A stretch of DNA of 64,000 nucleotides from Paenibacillus camelliae (GTDB lineage: Bacteria; Bacillota; Bacilli; Paenibacillales; Paenibacillaceae): NCBI RefSeq assembly GCF_023715345.1, contig NZ_JAMBNY010000003.1:219065-283064 (forward strand), read 5' to 3'. Within the stretch, counting starts at the first letter, position 1; each line of letters opens with the position of its first letter. Position numbers and translations under genes: made by a program. Under the pieces are notes generated by a model. The model saw nothing but the letters and a program-made list of their open reading frames with translations, was not told where the DNA came from and searched no databases. Positions 53,547 through 62,187 of this stretch are shown in pieces.

Positions 53547-53735
53547 ACGGCGAGTGACCAAGACCCCATGTATACCCATTGATATGAGTTAACAAAGGTT
53601 ACTGGAGTTTCTCCTGTATGAATTTACATTTTTACCCTCCTATCGTGTAGTATATCACTCGCTATAGCTATTTTACAATCAACCTTATGATTGCAAATGT
53701 TGTAATTTCAAAAAAACATTTTGACTTTGATAGCA

Positions 53736-53782
53736 GTACAGGAGATAGAGAATATCTTCATCACATCCTCAATCTCCTGTAC
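53736..53782. terminator. Inverted repeat after MerR gene
   Basis: Perfect 11-base arms GTACAGGAGAT/ATCTCCTGTAC with a 25-base loop, 10 bases beyond the MerR stop. No T tract follows at once, so it may be a processing or mRNA-stabilising hairpin rather than a strong terminator. Confidence 0.5.
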
Positions 53783-53791
53783 ATAATACGA

Positions 53792-54157
53792 TTAACATTT
53801 CCCAAATCCCTCTTCACAAGTAATATCCAACCGGAGAAGGTTATACAGGTTTTGTTTGGATTCATCTAACTTTTTTTGAGCGGCTTCAATTTCCGCGATT
53901 TTTGCTTGGATCAGGCTCACATGTTCATTCTTCGTCATTCCGTTTTGAGCAATCATGGATCGGATATCCTGTATCGAGAAACCAACTGCTAAACAATGTT
54001 TTACAACACTTAGATGATGAATGATGTCTGACGCATACACCCGATAATTATTTTGATCCCTCAATACATATTCATCGGTAATAATGCCTATTTGCTCATA
54101 ATACCGGATCGTTGAAATCGGAAGATCAGTACTTTTTGCTACTTCACTTATCCTCAC
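53792..54157 (-). CDS. MerR-family regulator
   Basis: A 121-residue MerR-type activator. The N-terminal winged helix (RISEVAKSTDLPISTIRYYEQIGI) is followed by a dimerisation coiled coil (about 80-108). Two cysteines near the end (ITCEEGFGKC) are not in a clear metal-site pattern. GTG at 54157 has GGGGGG 6 bases upstream. It is divergent from the nitroreductase gene and a perfect dyad lies between them, suggesting AdhR/YraB-like stress control. Confidence 0.87.
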   Translation of the reverse strand: MRISEVAKSTDLPISTIRYYEQIGIITDEYVLRDQNNYRVYASDIIHHLSVVKHCLAVGFSIQDIRSMIAQNGMTKNEHVSLIQAKIAEIEAAQKKLDESKQNLYNLLRLDITCEEGFGKC

Positions 54158-54182
54158 CTCATGCCCCCCTTTTTAGTGCTTG

Positions 54183-54202
54183 CTATAAAGTACACTTTAT
54201 AG
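54183..54202. promoter_or_regulatory. MerR-type operator dyad
   Basis: CTATAAAGT and ACTTTATAG are perfect inverted 9-base arms with a 2-base centre, lying 26 bases upstream of the MerR start and 70 bases before the nitroreductase ATG. Dyads like this in MerR-controlled promoters separate the -35 and -10. Confidence 0.7.
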
Positions 54203-54271
54203 TTTACCATCTTTAACGTAATGGTGAGCAACATCATTTCCGAATTTAACCGTAAAAGGAGAGAAATAGGC

Positions 54272-54922
54272 ATGAGCAATCTTACAAGCAATTAACAGAA
54301 AACAAACGACTTTAACAACATTGTACTGGAACGTCGTTCCGTTAAGGTTTACGACCCCGAAGTTAAGATCAGTCGAGAGGAAATGACAGAAATTTTAGCT
54401 AAAGCTACCCGCGCACCTTCTGCCATTAACATGCAGCCTTGGCGTTTCCTTGTGATTGACAGTCCCGAAGGCAAAGAAAAGCTTGCACAACTGGCATCCT
54501 TCAATCAGACACAAGTCCTGACTTCTTCTGCTGTTATTGCAGTTTTTTACGACGCCAACAACATTGAATATATGGACGAAATTTTTAGTAAGGCAGTAGA
54601 ACTCGGCTACATGCCTCAGGAAGTTAAGGAACTTCAGCTGCAGCAAGCAAGACCTTATTATGCAAGCCTGACTCCAGCCGCCTTGCGCGATATAAACATG
54701 CTGGATTCCGGTCTTGTGTCTATGCAACTGATGCTTGTAGCTCGTGCCCATGGCTATGACACGAATCCAATGGCGGGCTATGACAAGGATCGAATTGCAG
54801 AGGTCTTTCAACTGGACAAGGAAAGATTCCAGCCGGTCATGCTGCTTTCGATTGGTAAAGCAAGCAAACAAGGTTATCCCTCCTACCGATTACCAGTAGA
54901 TACGATTACTACTTGGGCATGA
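54272..54922 (+). pseudogene. Nitroreductase family gene with premature stop codon
   Basis: The frame opens with ATG at 54272 (AAGGAG 10 bases upstream), reads MSNLTSN, and meets TAA at 54293. In the same frame it then continues as a complete nitroreductase: NIVLERRSVKVYDPEV (FMN-phosphate-binding arginines), TRAPSAINMQPWRFLVI and the MLDSGLVSMQLMLVARAHGYDTNPMAG motif. The protein would be about 216 residues. A single C-to-T change (CAA to TAA) explains it. Internal ATG 54383 has a poor site and would lose the Arg residues. Readthrough, reinitiation or a true pseudogene are possible. Confidence 0.75.
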
Positions 54923-54938
54923 TCAACTCATTAGCAAC

Positions 54939-54969
54939 GCGAAGCCCTAATGGCTTCGCAGCTTTTGCT
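54939..54969 (+). terminator. Terminator after nitroreductase
   Basis: Perfect 8-base stem GCGAAGCC/GGCTTCGC with a 5-base loop, followed by AGCTTTTGCTT, 16 bases past the nitroreductase stop. Confidence 0.75.
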
Positions 54970-55538
54970 TAATCGTTCAGTAGACGTCCATGATCATTCC
55001 ATTGACCATACATTTTGTTTTCTCGCGTATATGTTAGGAACTTATTTAGTCTGCTTTCGAACAACTCTGGTTGATTCTTTACGCTTTGTATGTTGTCGAT
55101 CCTAACTCTCTTATAGAGATCTGGCAATGCGATGAAATGATCATATAATTGCTTTTCCTCCATGATCCGTTGCTCTATAGCTTTATCTATTTTGAAGGAA
55201 CTAGGGTCCATATCTGGGAGAACCATTCTCCCTTCGCTTCTCATAAGCCCCAACTTTTCTAGACGACGGACACGCTCTTTATTTAATTCAGTCCATGAGC
55301 TTTTCTTACTTCTTGGAGATAGTCTTTGAGCCAGCTCTGTATTAGTAATTTTCTTTTTGATGCCATCAATCCATCCAAAGCACAGAGCTTCTTCGACTGC
55401 GTCCAAATATAACACCCTATCAGGGCTAGGCGCCATACTAACCAAAACCCAGCAAGATCTTTCAGTGTGACAATTGTTCTGTAGCCAAGTCCTTAGCTCG
55501 TCTCTCGTTTTTACTGGAATGACCTTCACATCTTCCAT
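54969..55538 (-). CDS. YdeI/OmpD-associated family protein
   Basis: A 189-residue protein of the YdeI/bacteriocin-protection family. Recognisable parts are the N-terminal TRDELRTWLQNNC and YLDAVEEALCFGWIDGIKKK, then QRLSPRSKKSSWTELNKERVRRLE. In the family the W-I-D-G motif is nearly invariant. Its biochemical role is unresolved; Salmonella and Bacillus relatives affect peptide tolerance and stationary survival. A modest AGGATGAG site lies upstream of the ATG. It is probably a single-gene unit. Confidence 0.83.
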   Translation of the reverse strand: MEDVKVIPVKTRDELRTWLQNNCHTERSCWVLVSMAPSPDRVLYLDAVEEALCFGWIDGIKKKITNTELAQRLSPRSKKSSWTELNKERVRRLEKLGLMRSEGRMVLPDMDPSSFKIDKAIEQRIMEEKQLYDHFIALPDLYKRVRIDNIQSVKNQPELFESRLNKFLTYTRENKMYGQWNDHGRLLND

Positions 55539-55570
55539 AAATGAAATAGCTCATCCTTTCTAGAAAAAAT

Positions 55571-55603
55571 GGAAAAAGGGCCTTAATTCAAGGCCACTTT
55601 TTC
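55571..55603. terminator. Bidirectional terminator between minus-strand genes
   Basis: GAAAAAGGGCCTT/AAGGCCACTTTTTC (one mismatch) with a 5-base loop and T runs on both strands, just past the stop of the VOC-family gene. Confidence 0.75.
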
Positions 55604-55610
55604 TAATGTA

Positions 55611-56075
55611 TTATGATTTGCTCGAAATGACGCTATCAAGAAACTGATCTGCATCACTGTTAAACTTCCAGGAAACCCCGAACTTATCAACCAGCATCCC
55701 AAAGCACGAAGACCAAGGGACATTCGATAACGGCATGATCACATGGCCACCTACAGACAAGCGATTAAAGTACATCTCCAGTTTCTGTTTATCCTCATTC
55801 ATTACACTAATCCATACGTTGTTTCCTTTCATCAACTCGCCAGTTACACTCTTCATAGAAGGAAGCACATCCGACATCATGATTTTCCCGCCATCGAACT
55901 CGATTGACGACTCCATGATCATAGCTAGCTCATTTTCTGGCAGAGGATAATTGGGATCCTGTGGGATATCTCCAAATTTCACTTTTTTAATTGCATTTGC
56001 TTGCAAAGCCTCTCCGTAAAATTCAATCGCATGTTCTGCGACACCATCAAAATTTAAATAGATTATAGCGGACAT
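55611..56075 (-). CDS. VOC-family (PhnB-like) protein
   Basis: A 154-residue glyoxalase/vicinal-oxygen-chelate protein of the PhnB/YjdN group. Strand features include IIYLNFDGVAEHAIEFYGEA, the DGGKIMMSDVLP loop, and a PLSNVPWSSCFGMLVDKFGV end typical of this group (G...D.FGV.W). Function is not established. ATG at 56075 has AAGGAGG upstream. It is divergent from a WYL regulator, presumably its controller. Confidence 0.85.
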   Translation of the reverse strand: MSAIIYLNFDGVAEHAIEFYGEALQANAIKKVKFGDIPQDPNYPLPENELAMIMESSIEFDGGKIMMSDVLPSMKSVTGELMKGNNVWISVMNEDKQKLEMYFNRLSVGGHVIMPLSNVPWSSCFGMLVDKFGVSWKFNSDADQFLDSVISSKS

Positions 56076-56177
56076 GATTAAAACCTCCTTCTTGTTATAC
56101 ATGTAGTATAATTTAGAAAAGGTGACACCTATATGGCACCATTTATTATACTCATAAAAAAAGAGGTAGAAATTGAT

Positions 56178-57089
56178 ATGAACAAGGTCGAGAGACTCAT
56201 TGCAATTATTATGATATTGCTAAAAAAAGAGCTTGTTTCTACTAGCGAATTCACACAACTATTCAATGTGTCTAAAAGAACGATCCTTCGCGATATGGAA
56301 ACGTTGAGTTTATCCAACATTCCCATTTACTCTGTTAACGGGGTAAATGGCGGTTACGGCATAATGAAGGAATATAAGGTTGATAAGCGTCTATTAAGCA
56401 ACTCCGATTTAGAGAATATATTAACGGCGCTTGGCGGATTGGAACAAATTCTCCTTACCGAGGAGGTCGAGCAAACGATAAAAAAAATAGAGGCCATGGT
56501 CAGCCCATTGTCTCTACAACGTTCCATACAACTGTCATTTTATGATTGGCAGGGTCGATCCGAGATACTTGAAACCTTAAAAACATGTCAAGAATCGATA
56601 GTTATGAAAAGAATCGTTTCGTTCAATTATACCGATAAAAACGGGGCTCCAACGAATAGAATGGTCGAGCCGTATGAGCTTCATTTTAGCGAATCAAGCT
56701 GGTACTTAAAAGGCTTCTGTTTACATCGACAGGGATATCGAACCTTCAAATTATCTCGAATTGAACAGATCGCCATGGGTGAAAGAACGTTTCAGCCTAG
56801 AGACGATTGGTCAGAACAAGGACATGAAGCAAGTTATCTCCCGCAGCTCGTCGCGGTTACTGCATGGATATCGCCTAGCATCAAGGATCAAGTGATCGAA
56901 AGATATGGTCGAAAGAGCATTGAGGAGCATAGCTCTGGATTATTAAAAGCGACCATAGATGTCCCTCAAAATGATACGGGATTTCAATTTTTAGCAGGCT
57001 TCGGCACTCAGCTAAAAATTGTAGCGCCTAAAGCCTATGTTGAGGATTTTCGGCGCTATTTGGTGCAAATGATGGAGAACTATTCTTGA
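56178..57089 (+). CDS. WYL-domain HTH regulator (YafY type)
   Basis: A 303-residue regulator with an HTH_11 winged helix at about 5-58 (STSEFTQLFNVSKRTILRDM and NGGYGIMKEYKV), a WYL domain with SSWYLKGFCLHRQGYRTFKLSRI (about 172-196) and a C-terminal extension. ATG at 56178 has AGAGGT 10 bases upstream. It is divergent from the VOC-family gene, with GGTGACACC-like repeats near 56122-56140 and a TATAAT in the shared region that suggest an operator. Confidence 0.88.
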   Translation: MNKVERLIAIIMILLKKELVSTSEFTQLFNVSKRTILRDMETLSLSNIPIYSVNGVNGGYGIMKEYKVDKRLLSNSDLENILTALGGLEQILLTEEVEQTIKKIEAMVSPLSLQRSIQLSFYDWQGRSEILETLKTCQESIVMKRIVSFNYTDKNGAPTNRMVEPYELHFSESSWYLKGFCLHRQGYRTFKLSRIEQIAMGERTFQPRDDWSEQGHEASYLPQLVAVTAWISPSIKDQVIERYGRKSIEEHSSGLLKATIDVPQNDTGFQFLAGFGTQLKIVAPKAYVEDFRRYLVQMMENYS

Positions 57090-57132
57090 TAAAGGTATTG
57101 CTACGCTAATCGATAATCCGGCTGCTCTTGAT

Positions 57133-58062
57133 CTAAGAGGATATCTTTCCAGTTTGCAGCGCGTCATGCAAACGTCTAATATCCTTGACTGGCGGATGGC
57201 CAAACATCCGCGAATATTCGCGACTAAAATGTGACGGACTTTCATAACCGACCTGAAACGCAGCGTCAGCTACCTCCATTGCTGTCGAATAGAGCATACG
57301 TCGTGCTTCCTGCAGCCTAAGCTGCTTCTGATACTGAATCGGGCTCATTGCGGTTACTTCCTTGAAGTAAGAGTACAAGGACGAGGCGCTCATGCTGGCC
57401 TCCTTAGCTAGTTCATGAATACGCAAGGGCATCGCAAAATCACGGTTGATCCGCTGAATCACCTTTGCAATTCGTTGGGCATGGCTGCCTATCAAAGCAA
57501 ATTGTCTGAGCGCAGCCCCCTGCTCGTTTTGCAGAACCCGATAAACAATCTCCCGAATTAAGTATGGGGCTAGCACAGGAATATCTTCTGGAGTATCGAG
57601 CAATCGAACAAGCCGTAGTATGGCATCTTGAAGCGTATCGTTCAATCGATCAATATACAATCCACGCCCAAATTCACCCTTAGTCCTCTCGACTGTATTA
57701 GTGGCATAGATCAACTCATTCATCTCAACTATTTGATTCATATCGAGCTGCAATTGAAGACTTAAGTACGGCATTTCCGGCGTAGCCTCTACAATCTGTC
57801 CCGTAATAGGCAAATGTACGGAGGCGGTCAAATAGCAGCTTGGGTCATACCGATAGCTCTCTTTCCCTAGCATGACAACCTTGGCGCCTTGGGCTATAAC
57901 GCACAATGAGGGTTCATATACCGAATAGACCGGCTCCGATGCCTCAGAAGAACGAATGAAACGCAAGCCGGGAATTAACGTCTCATGTGTGCCGTCTTGT
58001 TTTGTGAACCGCTCAATCACTTCTGCCAGCTCTCTCTCTCGTTTCACAGACCTTTCATACAT
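57133..58062 (-). CDS. AraC-family regulator
   Basis: A 309-residue regulator with an AraC_N-type ligand domain (about 20-175, ETLIPGLRFIRSSEASEPVY and EPSLCVIAQGAK) and two AraC helix-turn-helices at about 210-300 (LRIHELAKEASMSASSLYSYFK; ADAAFQVGYESPSHFSREYSRMFG). It is divergent from the Atu4866/SDR operon, its likely target. An inverted repeat CCTAATC/GATTAGG (58075-58081, 58118-58124) lies near its start. GGGAGG is 8 bases before the ATG. Confidence 0.9.
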   Translation of the reverse strand: MYERSVKRERELAEVIERFTKQDGTHETLIPGLRFIRSSEASEPVYSVYEPSLCVIAQGAKVVMLGKESYRYDPSCYLTASVHLPITGQIVEATPEMPYLSLQLQLDMNQIVEMNELIYATNTVERTKGEFGRGLYIDRLNDTLQDAILRLVRLLDTPEDIPVLAPYLIREIVYRVLQNEQGAALRQFALIGSHAQRIAKVIQRINRDFAMPLRIHELAKEASMSASSLYSYFKEVTAMSPIQYQKQLRLQEARRMLYSTAMEVADAAFQVGYESPSHFSREYSRMFGHPPVKDIRRLHDALQTGKISS

Positions 58063-58230
58063 TCCGTGCGCCTCCCTAATCTTTGAATGAATAAGTAAAT
58101 TTTATTGCCTTTTGGAGGATTAGGCAAGTATTGTGTGCTTTCCGGCTACCTCCCTGCCTTCGAACCAGTTCATAATGGAGTTGCAGTTATAAGAGCCATA
58201 CACCATACGAACATTGAAGGAGAGAATAAC

Positions 58231-58503
58231 ATGAACACTGAATATGCAAATTCACATCCTTATGTCGGCATGTGGGTTACCGCGGACGGTTATATCCGGC
58301 ATGAGCTGCTGCCGAACGGGCGGTACGACGAAGCTAGGGGCAACCGCAAGAGTGCTTACCAAGGCAAATATACTATTGAAGGCAATCATATCGAATATGT
58401 GGATGATACAGGCTTTACGGCTGACGGGGATTTTATTGATGGAGTGCTGTACCATGCAGGTATGGTGCTTTACTTAGAAAGTAAAGAAGGGGGCGAGCAA
58501 TAA
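58231..58503 (+). CDS. Atu4866-domain small protein
   Basis: A 90-residue cytosolic protein with the Atu4866-like beta-barrel pattern: HPYVGMWVTADGYIRHELLP, YDEARGNRKSAYQGKY and IEYVDDTGFTADGDF, and HAGMVLYLE at the end. Members are often fused to or next to SDRs, as here. Function unknown, possibly a lipocalin-like binding fold. GAAGGAG lies 9 bases before the ATG. Its TAA overlaps the SDR ATG (TAATG), giving translational coupling. Confidence 0.85.
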   Translation: MNTEYANSHPYVGMWVTADGYIRHELLPNGRYDEARGNRKSAYQGKYTIEGNHIEYVDDTGFTADGDFIDGVLYHAGMVLYLESKEGGEQ

Positions 58504-59240
58504 TGTCTACACTTAAAGGTAAAGTTGTTGTCATTACAGGAGCAAGCAGTGGGATCGGAGAAGCGACAGCAAGGCTGCTCGCAGAAAAGGGGGCTCTTGT
58601 CGTCATCGGTGCTAGACGCTTAGATCGACTAGAGAAACTGGCATCCGCTATACAAGCAACGGGAGGCTCCATTGTTTATCAACAGCTCGACGTGACGGAG
58701 CTTGAGCAAATGAAGGCGATTGTCCGTTTGGCACAGAGTCATTTTGGCCGAGTCGATGTCATCGTAAATAATGCTGGTGTCATGCCACTCTCGCCGCTAG
58801 AAGCATTAAAAATTGATGAATGGAATCGCATGATTGATGTAAATATCCGTGGCGTTCTCCATGGTATTGCTGCTGGTCTGCCGATTATGAAGGAACAAGG
58901 ATTCGGTCAATTTGTCAATGTCGCATCAATCGGTGCCTATGAGGTGTCACCGACCGCATCGATTTACTGTGCTACCAAATTCGCCGTTCGGGCGATTACC
59001 GAAGGATTACGGCAAGAGGTCGGAAGCCACATTCGTGCAACTCTTGTGTCGCCGGGCGTTACGGAGTCCGAGCTTGCCGATAGTATCACAGATGATGGAG
59101 CAAGGCAACTCATGAAGGAATATCGCCGCGTTGCGCTTCCAGCCTCCGCCATCGCTCGTTCTATAGCATATGCCATCGAGCAACCTGATGGAGTTGATGT
59201 GAACGAGCTCGTTATTAGACCATCCTCGCAGCTTGCTTAA
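58503..59240 (+). CDS. SDR-family oxidoreductase
   Basis: A 245-residue classical short-chain dehydrogenase. The cofactor loop is TGASSGIGEA and the arginines in GARRLDRLEKLA indicate NADP preference. NNAG is near 90, the catalytic Ser is in NVASIGAYEV, and YCATKFA holds Tyr/Lys. It starts on the last base of the Atu4866 gene stop. With AraC and Atu4866 it forms a compact redox module frequent in bacteria. Confidence 0.9.
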   Translation: MSTLKGKVVVITGASSGIGEATARLLAEKGALVVIGARRLDRLEKLASAIQATGGSIVYQQLDVTELEQMKAIVRLAQSHFGRVDVIVNNAGVMPLSPLEALKIDEWNRMIDVNIRGVLHGIAAGLPIMKEQGFGQFVNVASIGAYEVSPTASIYCATKFAVRAITEGLRQEVGSHIRATLVSPGVTESELADSITDDGARQLMKEYRRVALPASAIARSIAYAIEQPDGVDVNELVIRPSSQLA

Positions 59241-59406
59241 ACCGACAGCACAATCAGCTCAATCATAAGATAAGGTAAAAGGCTTAAGCATTTATACTTT
59301 TATCGTCATTCGATCATGCTTCTCCAGTCATGGTGCAGATTCTGGTAGAAATTTGATAGCGTTATTTGAAGAGTCTTGTCTGATGTGCCTTGAAACTTTG
59401 TATTCT

Positions 59407-59763
59407 TTAAAGCCTCTGTATATGCGTATTGGTAAATGAAGAATCTTGATATTTCAAACCAGCACCTATCGCTCTATCCATACAAATATGAGCTATCCAG
59501 ATGATCGACACTAAAAGTAGATACTCGTTTTTGAAATATAAGTGCCCTAATGCTAAAAGCAGAGGAAAAATAAACGTGTGTCCAAGATTATAAACAATCG
59601 CGCCTACTTTTTTATTCATCGCATAACCGAGCATGGTGAGATCAGGAACGAACAAAAGAACAAAAAATAACCAAATCGGAAAGTCGAAACTCATATAAAT
59701 AAAAATTAAAAATGCAAAGGCAATGGCATATTCAACATGAACAATTTTTTTATTCGTCATCAT
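59407..59763 (-). CDS. DUF4260 membrane protein
   Basis: A 118-residue protein with three to four helices. It follows the DUF4260 pattern closely: FVPDLTMLGYAMNKKVGAIV, then YNLGHTFIFPLLLALG, WIAHICMDRAIGAGLKY and a closing TNTHIQRL. The conserved Asp, His and HxxxDR residues lie near membrane edges, hinting at an enzyme or metal site, but no function is known. The 166 bases beyond its stop (59241-59406) hold nothing recognised. Confidence 0.85.
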   Translation of the reverse strand: MMTNKKIVHVEYAIAFAFLIFIYMSFDFPIWLFFVLLFVPDLTMLGYAMNKKVGAIVYNLGHTFIFPLLLALGHLYFKNEYLLLVSIIWIAHICMDRAIGAGLKYQDSSFTNTHIQRL

Positions 59764-59879
59764 GATTCTCTCCTTATATGAAAAACCTTAATTTTTATAT
59801 ACTCCTCCTCCTTTTCAGTGAAATTATATCATTGGAGTAAAGTCCAGGGTCAATCGCTTTATTTTAATGTTTTTTAGCA

Positions 59880-59910
59880 CAAAAAAGAGAGAATTATAAC
59901 GATTCTCTCT
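59880..59910 (-). terminator. Terminator of MerR gene
   Basis: Perfect 9-base stem AGAGAGAAT/ATTCTCTCT with a 7-base loop followed by TTTTTTG on the minus strand, 14 bases past the MerR stop. Confidence 0.8.
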
Positions 59911-59923
59911 TCACCATTTCATG

Positions 59924-60367
59924 CTATGTTTGCGAAGCCTTATAAAACACGTCACCATGCATATGCTGAATTCTATCCCAATTGGCGGGATTAGTTGTGT
60001 CTGGAGAGCGGTGCTCCAGAATGGCTTGGTATAGAGCTGTCTTCTCTTCCAAATGTTCAACGTGCCGTTTGGCTTCTTCGAGCTTAGCGAGCGCAGCTTC
60101 CTTATGCTCCATCATAAGTGTGTAGCGTTGCGGAATGGTAGAATCCCCCTTGAGACATAAATCGTTGTACATTTTAATGACATCAATCGGCATCCCAGAT
60201 TGCTTGAGACATTTAATACCATGCAACCAGTTGATCGATTCTTGGTCGAACAATCGAATATTATGCTCATTGCGCTTTACGCTGGGCACCAGGCCTTTAT
60301 CCGTATAAAACCGCACGGCGTGCTCAGTGAGTCCCGTGATCTGAGCGGCTTCTTTGACCGTATGCAT
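59924..60367 (-). CDS. MerR-family regulator of aldo-keto reductase
   Basis: A 147-residue MerR protein. The winged helix (MHTVKEAAQITGLTEHAVRF, YTDKGLVPSVKRNEHNIRLF) is followed by a coiled coil at about 88-118. It has no cysteine in a metal pattern apart from Cys residues in GIKCLKQ and DLCLKG, which could sense electrophiles as in AdhR. It is divergent from the aldo-keto reductase and a MerR-type promoter with a dyad lies between them. GGAGG lies 7 bases before the ATG. Confidence 0.9.
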   Translation of the reverse strand: MHTVKEAAQITGLTEHAVRFYTDKGLVPSVKRNEHNIRLFDQESINWLHGIKCLKQSGMPIDVIKMYNDLCLKGDSTIPQRYTLMMEHKEAALAKLEEAKRHVEHLEEKTALYQAILEHRSPDTTNPANWDRIQHMHGDVFYKASQT

Positions 60368-60404
60368 GTGGCATCCTCCTCAGAGAAAAAAGTATAATAG
60401 CCTC

Positions 60405-60435
60405 TTGCCTTCGTGTAACACGAAGGTACTAAGCT
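60405..60435 (+). promoter_or_regulatory. MerR-type promoter of aldo-keto reductase
   Basis: A -35-like TTGCCT (60405-60410) and -10-like TAAGCT (60430-60435) are separated by exactly 19 bases, the overlong spacing of MerR-activated promoters. The spacer contains perfect 9-base arms CCTTCGTGT/ACACGAAGG with a 1-base centre (60408-60426). Confidence 0.8.
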
Positions 60436-60537
60436 TATTGTAATGCAACTAAGCCGTAATCGGAAATCCCTCTTTAGTTCCCAATTTCCGAGATAGCATG
60501 GTTGCAACTATCCATATGATCAATAGGAGGAATTTCA

Positions 60538-61389
60538 ATGCAAACTGTAACATTGAACAACGGCGTGAAGATGCCAATACTAGGCCTCGGTGTCTACCAA
60601 ATTCCCGATGCAAAAGAGTGCGAGAACGCGGTATATGAAGCACTGTCGGTCGGTTACCGACTTATCGATACCGCTGCTGGTTATCTGAACGAAGAAGCGG
60701 TCGGACGTGCAATCAAGCGTAGCGGTATACCCCGTGAAGAGCTGTTTATTACGACCAAGATTTGGGTTCAGGATGCTGGCTACGAGAGTACCAAGCTTGC
60801 CTTTGCAAAGTCCCTGAAGAAGCTGCAGCTCGACTATCTCGACCTCTACCTGATCCACCAGCCATTCGGCGATTACTACGGCACCTGGCGCGCGATGGAA
60901 GAGCTGTACCGTGAAGGCAAAATCAAGGCCATCGGAGTCAGCAATTTTTTGCCAGATCGTCTAATGGACCTCATCATGCATAATGAAATCGCACCCGCCG
61001 TTAACCAAATTGAAACGCACCCGTTCTACCAGCAGACAGAGAGCACTGCTTTTTTGAAAGAGCAAGGCGTGCAACACCAATCGTGGGCGCCGTTCGCTGA
61101 AGGACAAGGCAATATGTTTAGCAACGAATTGTTGACCACCATAGCAGAAAAACACAATAAATCTGTCGCTCAAATCGTGCTGCGCTGGCTTGTTCAGCGA
61201 GAAATTGTTGTCATTCCAAAATCGGTACGCAAAGAGCGAATCATCGAGAATTTCGATATTTTTGACTTTCACCTAAGTGTGGACGATATGAAGAAGATTT
61301 CCAATCTCGATACGGGAGAGAGTCTATTCTTATCGTACCGAGATCCGGAAGTTGCCAAGATGATGAGCAACTGGAGAGTCGAACTATAA
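60538..61389 (+). CDS. Aldo/keto reductase
   Basis: A 283-residue NADPH-dependent aldo-keto reductase (AKR5-like). The catalytic tetrad is present: Asp and Tyr in [15 protein letters not shown], Lys in [10 protein letters not shown] and His in [10 protein letters not shown]. The cofactor-binding end has [18 protein letters not shown]. Related Bacillus enzymes detoxify methylglyoxal and other aldehydes and are induced by a MerR-type AdhR, exactly as arranged here. AGGAGG lies 7 bases before the ATG. Confidence 0.92.
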   Translation: MQTVTLNNGVKMPILGLGVYQIPDAKECENAVYEALSVGYRLIDTAAGYLNEEAVGRAIKRSGIPREELFITTKIWVQDAGYESTKLAFAKSLKKLQLDYLDLYLIHQPFGDYYGTWRAMEELYREGKIKAIGVSNFLPDRLMDLIMHNEIAPAVNQIETHPFYQQTESTAFLKEQGVQHQSWAPFAEGQGNMFSNELLTTIAEKHNKSVAQIVLRWLVQREIVVIPKSVRKERIIENFDIFDFHLSVDDMKKISNLDTGESLFLSYRDPEVAKMMSNWRVEL

Positions 61390-61418
61390 ACGTATCCCAA
61401 GAGAATAACGTGGTCATG

Positions 61419-61465
61419 CATCGACCGCTTCCCTATACAGAACAGGGATGCGGTCGACGAGTTTT
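61419..61465 (+). terminator. Terminator after aldo-keto reductase
   Basis: TCGACCGCTTCCCT pairs with AGGGATGCGGTCGA (one mismatch) and is followed by CGAGTTTTACC, 31 bases past the stop. Confidence 0.75.
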
Positions 61466-61526
61466 ACCATTAACTCCATACCCTGAGTGGCCACTCATCC
61501 TAGGAGCTGCTGCATGGATGCATTCA

Positions 61527-61919
61527 TTAAGCTTTATGAGCGACAGCGCTTATTTCGACTAATTGCTCAGGAAACGCTAGCTCTGACACACCAATGAGAC
61601 TGCCTGCTGGCCGGTGCTGACCCATATATTCTCTAAATAATGCGATGCAAGGCTCGAAATGCTCCTTCACGTCCGTCAGGTAAATCTCTACATAAGCGAG
61701 GTTTGACTTCGTTACCCCGAATCCAGCAAGTACACGATCTAGATTTTCAAGTGTCTGTTTGGTCTGCGCCTCGATATCCCCCGCACCGACAAAATTACTC
61801 TGCATATCGTGGGAAAATTGACCCGAAACATAAATCGTGCCGTTAATCGAATACCCTTGGGATATGCCGCTCCCTTCCTCCCATGCAACACCGTGATCAT
61901 ACGTTTTAGCTATGTTCAT
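61527..61919 (-). CDS. RidA/YjgF family protein
   Basis: A 130-residue trimeric-fold RidA-type protein, whose family removes reactive enamine/imine intermediates. It has family strands (YSINGTIYVSGQFSHD), QTKQTLENLDRVLAGFG, and the end SLIGVSELAFPEQLVEISAV. The key arginine that contacts the substrate carboxylate in canonical RidA (usually in a C-terminal P-R-x motif) is here RPAGSLIGV, so activity is probable but not assured. GAAAGGAG is 7 bases before the ATG. Confidence 0.88.
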   Translation of the reverse strand: MNIAKTYDHGVAWEEGSGISQGYSINGTIYVSGQFSHDMQSNFVGAGDIEAQTKQTLENLDRVLAGFGVTKSNLAYVEIYLTDVKEHFEPCIALFREYMGQHRPAGSLIGVSELAFPEQLVEISAVAHKA

Positions 61920-62070
61920 ATTATGTTCTCCTTTCGTTTAACGTATGGTTAGTATAAATGGGCGGCAAATAAAAAAGTAGTACGCACTTTAATGATAGGT
62001 ACTACCATAAAGGATAGTGATGATTAAGTATTAGAAAAGAATATTACAGTGAGTTAAGAACTGAAGCCTA

Positions 62071-62187
62071 ATATTAATAAATTTATTAGTTAGTACTTCT
62101 GTAGTTAAAGATTTCTTTAAACAACATATTCTATTTATTTGTTATACTATTTTCTGGAATTTACTATTTATTTAAGGGGGAAGCATC
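62071..62187 (+). promoter_or_regulatory. Promoter region of surface protein gene
   Basis: The 268-base gap 61920-62187 contains a perfect 12-base palindrome AATAAATTTATT at 62077-62088, a TATACT -10-like hexamer at about 62144, and the AAGGGGG ribosome site at 62173. No gene is visible. Confidence 0.35.
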
